From an uncultured Beijerinckiaceae bacterium (GTDB taxonomy: Bacteria; Pseudomonadota; Alphaproteobacteria; Rhizobiales; Beijerinckiaceae): a DNA stretch of 7,296 nucleotides. The position numbers and the translations under genes were made by a program. This document shows, in pieces, positions 5,385-7,296 of the stretch; within the stretch, counting starts at the first letter, position 1; each line of letters begins with the position of its first letter. The stretch lies in assembly GCA_937873345.1 (NCBI GenBank), contig CALMRL010000285.1:1-7296 (forward strand), in the 5' to 3' direction. Below the pieces are notes generated by a model. That model was not told the origin of the DNA. It searched no databases and was given only the letters and a program-made list of their open reading frames with translations.

Positions 5385-6158
5385 TTAAGCCCGCTTGTCC
5401 GGCCAGCGGCATAGATCGGCGATCAGGCAGGTCGGGCAGTCCGGCGTGCGGGCCTTGCAGGTGTAGCGGCCGTGCAGCAGCAGCCAGTGATGGGCGTAGC
5501 GCCTGTACTTCTCCGGGATCACCGCCTCCAGTCCGAGTTCCACGGCCAACGGGTCCTTGCCGAGCGCCAAGGGGATGCGGTTGGAAACGCGGAATATATG
5601 CGTGTCCACGGCGATCGTGGACATGCCGTAGGCTGTGTTGAGGACGACGTTCGCCGTCTTGCGCCCGACGCCCGGCAGCGTTTCCAGCTCCTCGCGGCTG
5701 CGCGGCAGCTGGCCGCCGTACACGTCGATGAGGCGCTGCGACAGGGCAATGACGTTGCGCGCCTTGGTGCGGTACAGGCCGATCGTCCTGACGAGGTCAC
5801 GCACCCTGTCCTCGCCCAGCGCCACCATCTTCTCCGGCGTATCGGCGAGGGCGAACAGGGCCGGTGTCGCGAGGTTGACACCGGCATCGGTGGCTTGCGC
5901 CGAGAGCACCACGGCGACGAGCAGGGTGTAGGCGTTGACGGAGGTCAGTTCGCTCGTCGGCTCCGGCTCGCGGCGCCGAAAGCGGTCGAACATCTCGGCC
6001 ACCGCCTCCGGCCCGATCGGCGCCGCGCGGTGCGCCGGCAGCGGCGGCTGCGGAACGCCTGCAGCAACCATCGCGGCCGTCGCTTCGCGTGCGCTGTCAC
6101 CTGCCTTGACCGCTCCGCCAGCAGTGGCTTTGAGTCGCGCTTTACCTTTGCCTTTCAT
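5385..6158 (-). CDS. nth: Endonuclease III (DNA glycosylase/AP lyase)
   Basis: This base-excision repair enzyme removes oxidised pyrimidines and cuts at the abasic site. Visible in the 257-aa product are LLVAVVLSAQATD (79-91), the helix-hairpin-helix LPGVGRKTANVVLN (161-174) with catalytic Lys167, VDTHIFRVSNR (184-194) with catalytic Asp185 (spacing of 18 as in the E. coli Lys120/Asp138 pair), and the 4Fe-4S cluster ligands Cys234-x6-Cys241-x2-Cys244-x5-Cys250. The E. coli enzyme has 211 residues; the excess is an N-terminal Lys/Ala/Pro-rich extension of about 50 residues before MFDRFRRREPEP, probably disordered. ATG at 6158 is chosen as the start of the basic tail; Met30 or Met56 are alternatives, and no good ribosome binding site settles it. 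The gene is convergent with the KGG gene and divergent, with a 47-bp gap, from the DUF2244 gene. Confidence 0.95.
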   Translation of the reverse strand: MKGKGKARLKATAGGAVKAGDSAREATAAMVAAGVPQPPLPAHRAAPIGPEAVAEMFDRFRRREPEPTSELTSVNAYTLLVAVVLSAQATDAGVNLATPALFALADTPEKMVALGEDRVRDLVRTIGLYRTKARNVIALSQRLIDVYGGQLPRSREELETLPGVGRKTANVVLNTAYGMSTIAVDTHIFRVSNRIPLALGKDPLAVELGLEAVIPEKYRRYAHHWLLLHGRYTCKARTPDCPTCLIADLCRWPDKRA

Positions 6159-6205
6159 CACCGGCAAACTAGCGCAATCGCGACCGTCCGCGCGACCATC
6201 TTTCC

Positions 6206-6793
6206 GTGACGCGCATCTTTCGCGACGCGGATGGCAAGAGAACAGCGAGGCTGCGATTGGACAAGGCGCGCTCCCCGGCCGCACGACCCGCGCCGGTCCT
6301 CGGCGCGGGTCCGGCCGAACACCGGTTGCTCGCCGTCCGGCTGGTGCCGCACCGATCGCTCTCGCCGGCGAACTTCCGCGTGCTGATGACGATCTTCGCC
6401 CTCGCCGGCACGGCGTCGAGCCTACCCTTCATCATGATGGGGGCCTGGCCGGTCGCAGGCTTCCTCGGCCTCGACGTGCTCGTGCTCTACGCCGCCTTTC
6501 GCGCCAACTTCCGCGCGGCGCGCGCCTATGAGGACGTGGTGGTGACGCCGATGGCGCTCAAGCTTGCCAAGGTGAGCGCCAAGGGCGTGCGCCGCGAGTT
6601 CCACTTCCATCCCGCCTGGGTGCGCCTCAACCGCGAGGAGCACGTGGAGTTCGGGGTGCAGCGCCTGTCGCTTCGCTCGCGCGGCCGTTCCGTCGAGGTC
6701 GCCGGCTTCCTCGGCCCCGACGCCAAGGCGGAGTTCGCGAGCGGGCTGACGCGGGCGCTGAACGAGGCACGCCGCGGCCCGCGATTCTCCTGA
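6206..6793 (+). CDS. DUF2244 domain integral membrane protein
   Basis: The 195-aa product starts at GTG. After a variable, Arg/Ala-rich N-terminus (1-37) comes the family pattern: AVRLVPHRSLSPANF (43-57), two adjacent hydrophobic segments about 59-79 and 80-98 forming a membrane hairpin, FRANFRAARAYEDV, then a soluble domain with HPAWVRLNREE and RLSLRSRGRSVEVAGFL. It is a DUF2244 protein of the inner membrane; its function is unknown. Genes of this family often stand next to nth in alphaproteobacteria, here divergently. The start is uncertain: no Shine-Dalgarno precedes the GTG, and the true start could lie slightly downstream. Confidence 0.8.
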   Translation: MTRIFRDADGKRTARLRLDKARSPAARPAPVLGAGPAEHRLLAVRLVPHRSLSPANFRVLMTIFALAGTASSLPFIMMGAWPVAGFLGLDVLVLYAAFRANFRAARAYEDVVVTPMALKLAKVSAKGVRREFHFHPAWVRLNREEHVEFGVQRLSLRSRGRSVEVAGFLGPDAKAEFASGLTRALNEARRGPRFS

Positions 6794-6794
6794 A

Positions 6795-6817
6795 CCAAGT
6801 CTCATGATCCAAGTCTC
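6795..6817. repeat. Short direct repeat CCAAGTCTC
   Basis: CCAAGTCTC occurs at 6795-6803 and 6809-6817 (14-base period), just after the DUF2244 stop. It is probably a local slippage duplication; no function is indicated. Confidence 0.5.
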
Positions 6818-6820
6818 GCA

Positions 6821-6850
6821 ACGAAAACGGCCGCCCCGGAGGGCGGCCGT
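6821..6850 (-). terminator. Terminator of the DUF4142-like gene, possibly bidirectional
   Basis: ACGGCCGCCC (6827-6836), CGGA, GGGCGGCCGT (6841-6850) is a perfect 10-bp stem. Read on the minus strand it ends in TTTT followed by CGTT, 23 bases past the DUF4142-like stop, and carries the C(UCCG)G tetraloop. On the plus strand it follows the DUF2244 stop by 33 bases without a T-run, so it may serve both convergent genes. Confidence 0.8.
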
Positions 6851-6873
6851 CGACGACGAGCGAGAGGTTCGGC

Positions 6874-7296
6874 CTACAGTCGGCTGACGCGGGCGAGGCG
6901 GGCATCGACTCGCGGCAGTTCGTGGGCGGCCATGGCTCGCAGTGCCGGATCGTCGCCGTTGGCGGCGTAGTCGCGGTACAGCACGGCGAGTTGGCGCAGG
7001 GCGTCCACCTGGGTCGCCTTGTACAAGGCATCGAACTGCCGTCCGCTGATCGTGCGCAGGCGGGAGAGGTCATCCCGGCCGGCCGGCAGCAACTGCGAGC
7101 CGATCGGCGCGGGCGAGGCGGGCGTCACGGTCAGCGGCGCGAGCGGCGAGTCGATGCCGACCGAGCGGCCGGTGACGAGATCGCCGACGCCGTTGGTCAC
7201 GCCGGCGGCGACGTCGAGCGGCGCGGCGACAATGCCGCCGACGATCGGCAGCGCGCCCGGCACGGTGCCAAGCGCAGCCGCCTCGCCGCGGGGGGT
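6874..7296 (-). CDS. DUF4142-like protein, C-terminal part (N-terminus outside window)
   Basis: The frame is open from the TAG at 6874-6876 to the window edge, giving 140 residues without the start. The distal part, DLSRLRTISGRQFDALYKAT followed by LYRDYAANGDDPALRAMAAHELPRVDARL, matches the second half of DUF4142, a four-helix ferritin-like domain usually found in exported proteins. The proximal visible part (GALPIVGGIVAAPLDVAAG and a Pro/Ala-rich stretch around TVTPASPAPIGSQ) resembles a linker or membrane-adjacent segment rather than the first DUF4142 helices. A GTG at 7263 is in frame, but the coding frame continues upstream (T-P-R-G-E-A-A-A-L-G-T before it), so it is probably internal. 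It is followed by its own strong terminator. The biochemical role of the family is unknown. Confidence 0.65.
   Translation of the reverse strand, partial: TPRGEAAALGTVPGALPIVGGIVAAPLDVAAGVTNGVGDLVTGRSVGIDSPLAPLTVTPASPAPIGSQLLPAGRDDLSRLRTISGRQFDALYKATQVDALRQLAVLYRDYAANGDDPALRAMAAHELPRVDARLARVSRL

Noticed and set aside
5472..6209. 245-aa open frame on the plus strand opposite nth
   Set aside because: The minus strand encodes all catalytic and iron-sulphur residues of endonuclease III; the plus translation is Arg/Val-rich without motifs.
5385..6284. nth starting at 6284
   Set aside because: This adds 42 residues unlike the family, overlaps the divergent DUF2244 gene start, and MKGKGK at 6158 is a simpler start.
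1..7296. Mobile element, CRISPR array, tRNA or rRNA
   Set aside because: No transposase or integrase frame, no regular spaced repeats, no cloverleaf and no rRNA segment seen; the 1-69 inverted repeat has no associated coding sequence.

Overview
The window is about 7.3 kb of very G+C-rich DNA that looks like an alphaproteobacterial chromosome, most likely Methylobacterium/Methylorubrum or a close Hyphomicrobiales relative. This is inferred from the alphaproteobacterial-type SerC, the paired Omp25/31-like beta-barrels, the endonuclease III / DUF2244 pair, the KGG-repeat stress protein with an EcfG-like promoter, and the TTAA-N7-TTAAC boxes. No 16S gene or other decisive marker is present. There are eight protein genes, no RNA genes, and no insertion sequence, phage or CRISPR.

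Layout: (1) 1-69 is a perfect 20-bp inverted repeat at the 3' end of serC. (2) 64-3420 on the minus strand holds serC and two outer-membrane beta-barrel paralogues, transcribed in the order omp2, omp1, serC. A rho-independent terminator separates omp2 from omp1. Each omp has the same promoter-like element (GTTTAA-N4-GACTTAACC read on the plus strand) about 75 bp upstream of its ATG. (3) 3705-5021 (+) is an MFS transporter divergent from omp2. (4) 5046-5367 (+) is a small stress cassette: an EcfG-like promoter, a 14-bp perfect palindrome over the expected transcription start, and an 88-aa protein made of 25-residue KGG repeats. (5) 5385-6158 (-) is endonuclease III (nth), convergent with the KGG gene across a 9-bp hairpin and divergent from (6) 6206-6793 (+), a DUF2244 membrane protein. 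(7) 6821-6850 is a strong terminator and 6874-7296 (-) is the C-terminal part of a DUF4142-like protein cut by the window edge.

The protein genes are mostly ordinary. The more informative signals are regulatory: two paralogous omp promoters with equally placed CtrA-type boxes, and a stress gene that combines an EcfG-like promoter with a palindromic candidate operator. omp1 is clearly less G+C-rich than its surroundings and has lost the usual aromatic C-terminus of outer-membrane proteins. I see no convincing undescribed multi-gene system.
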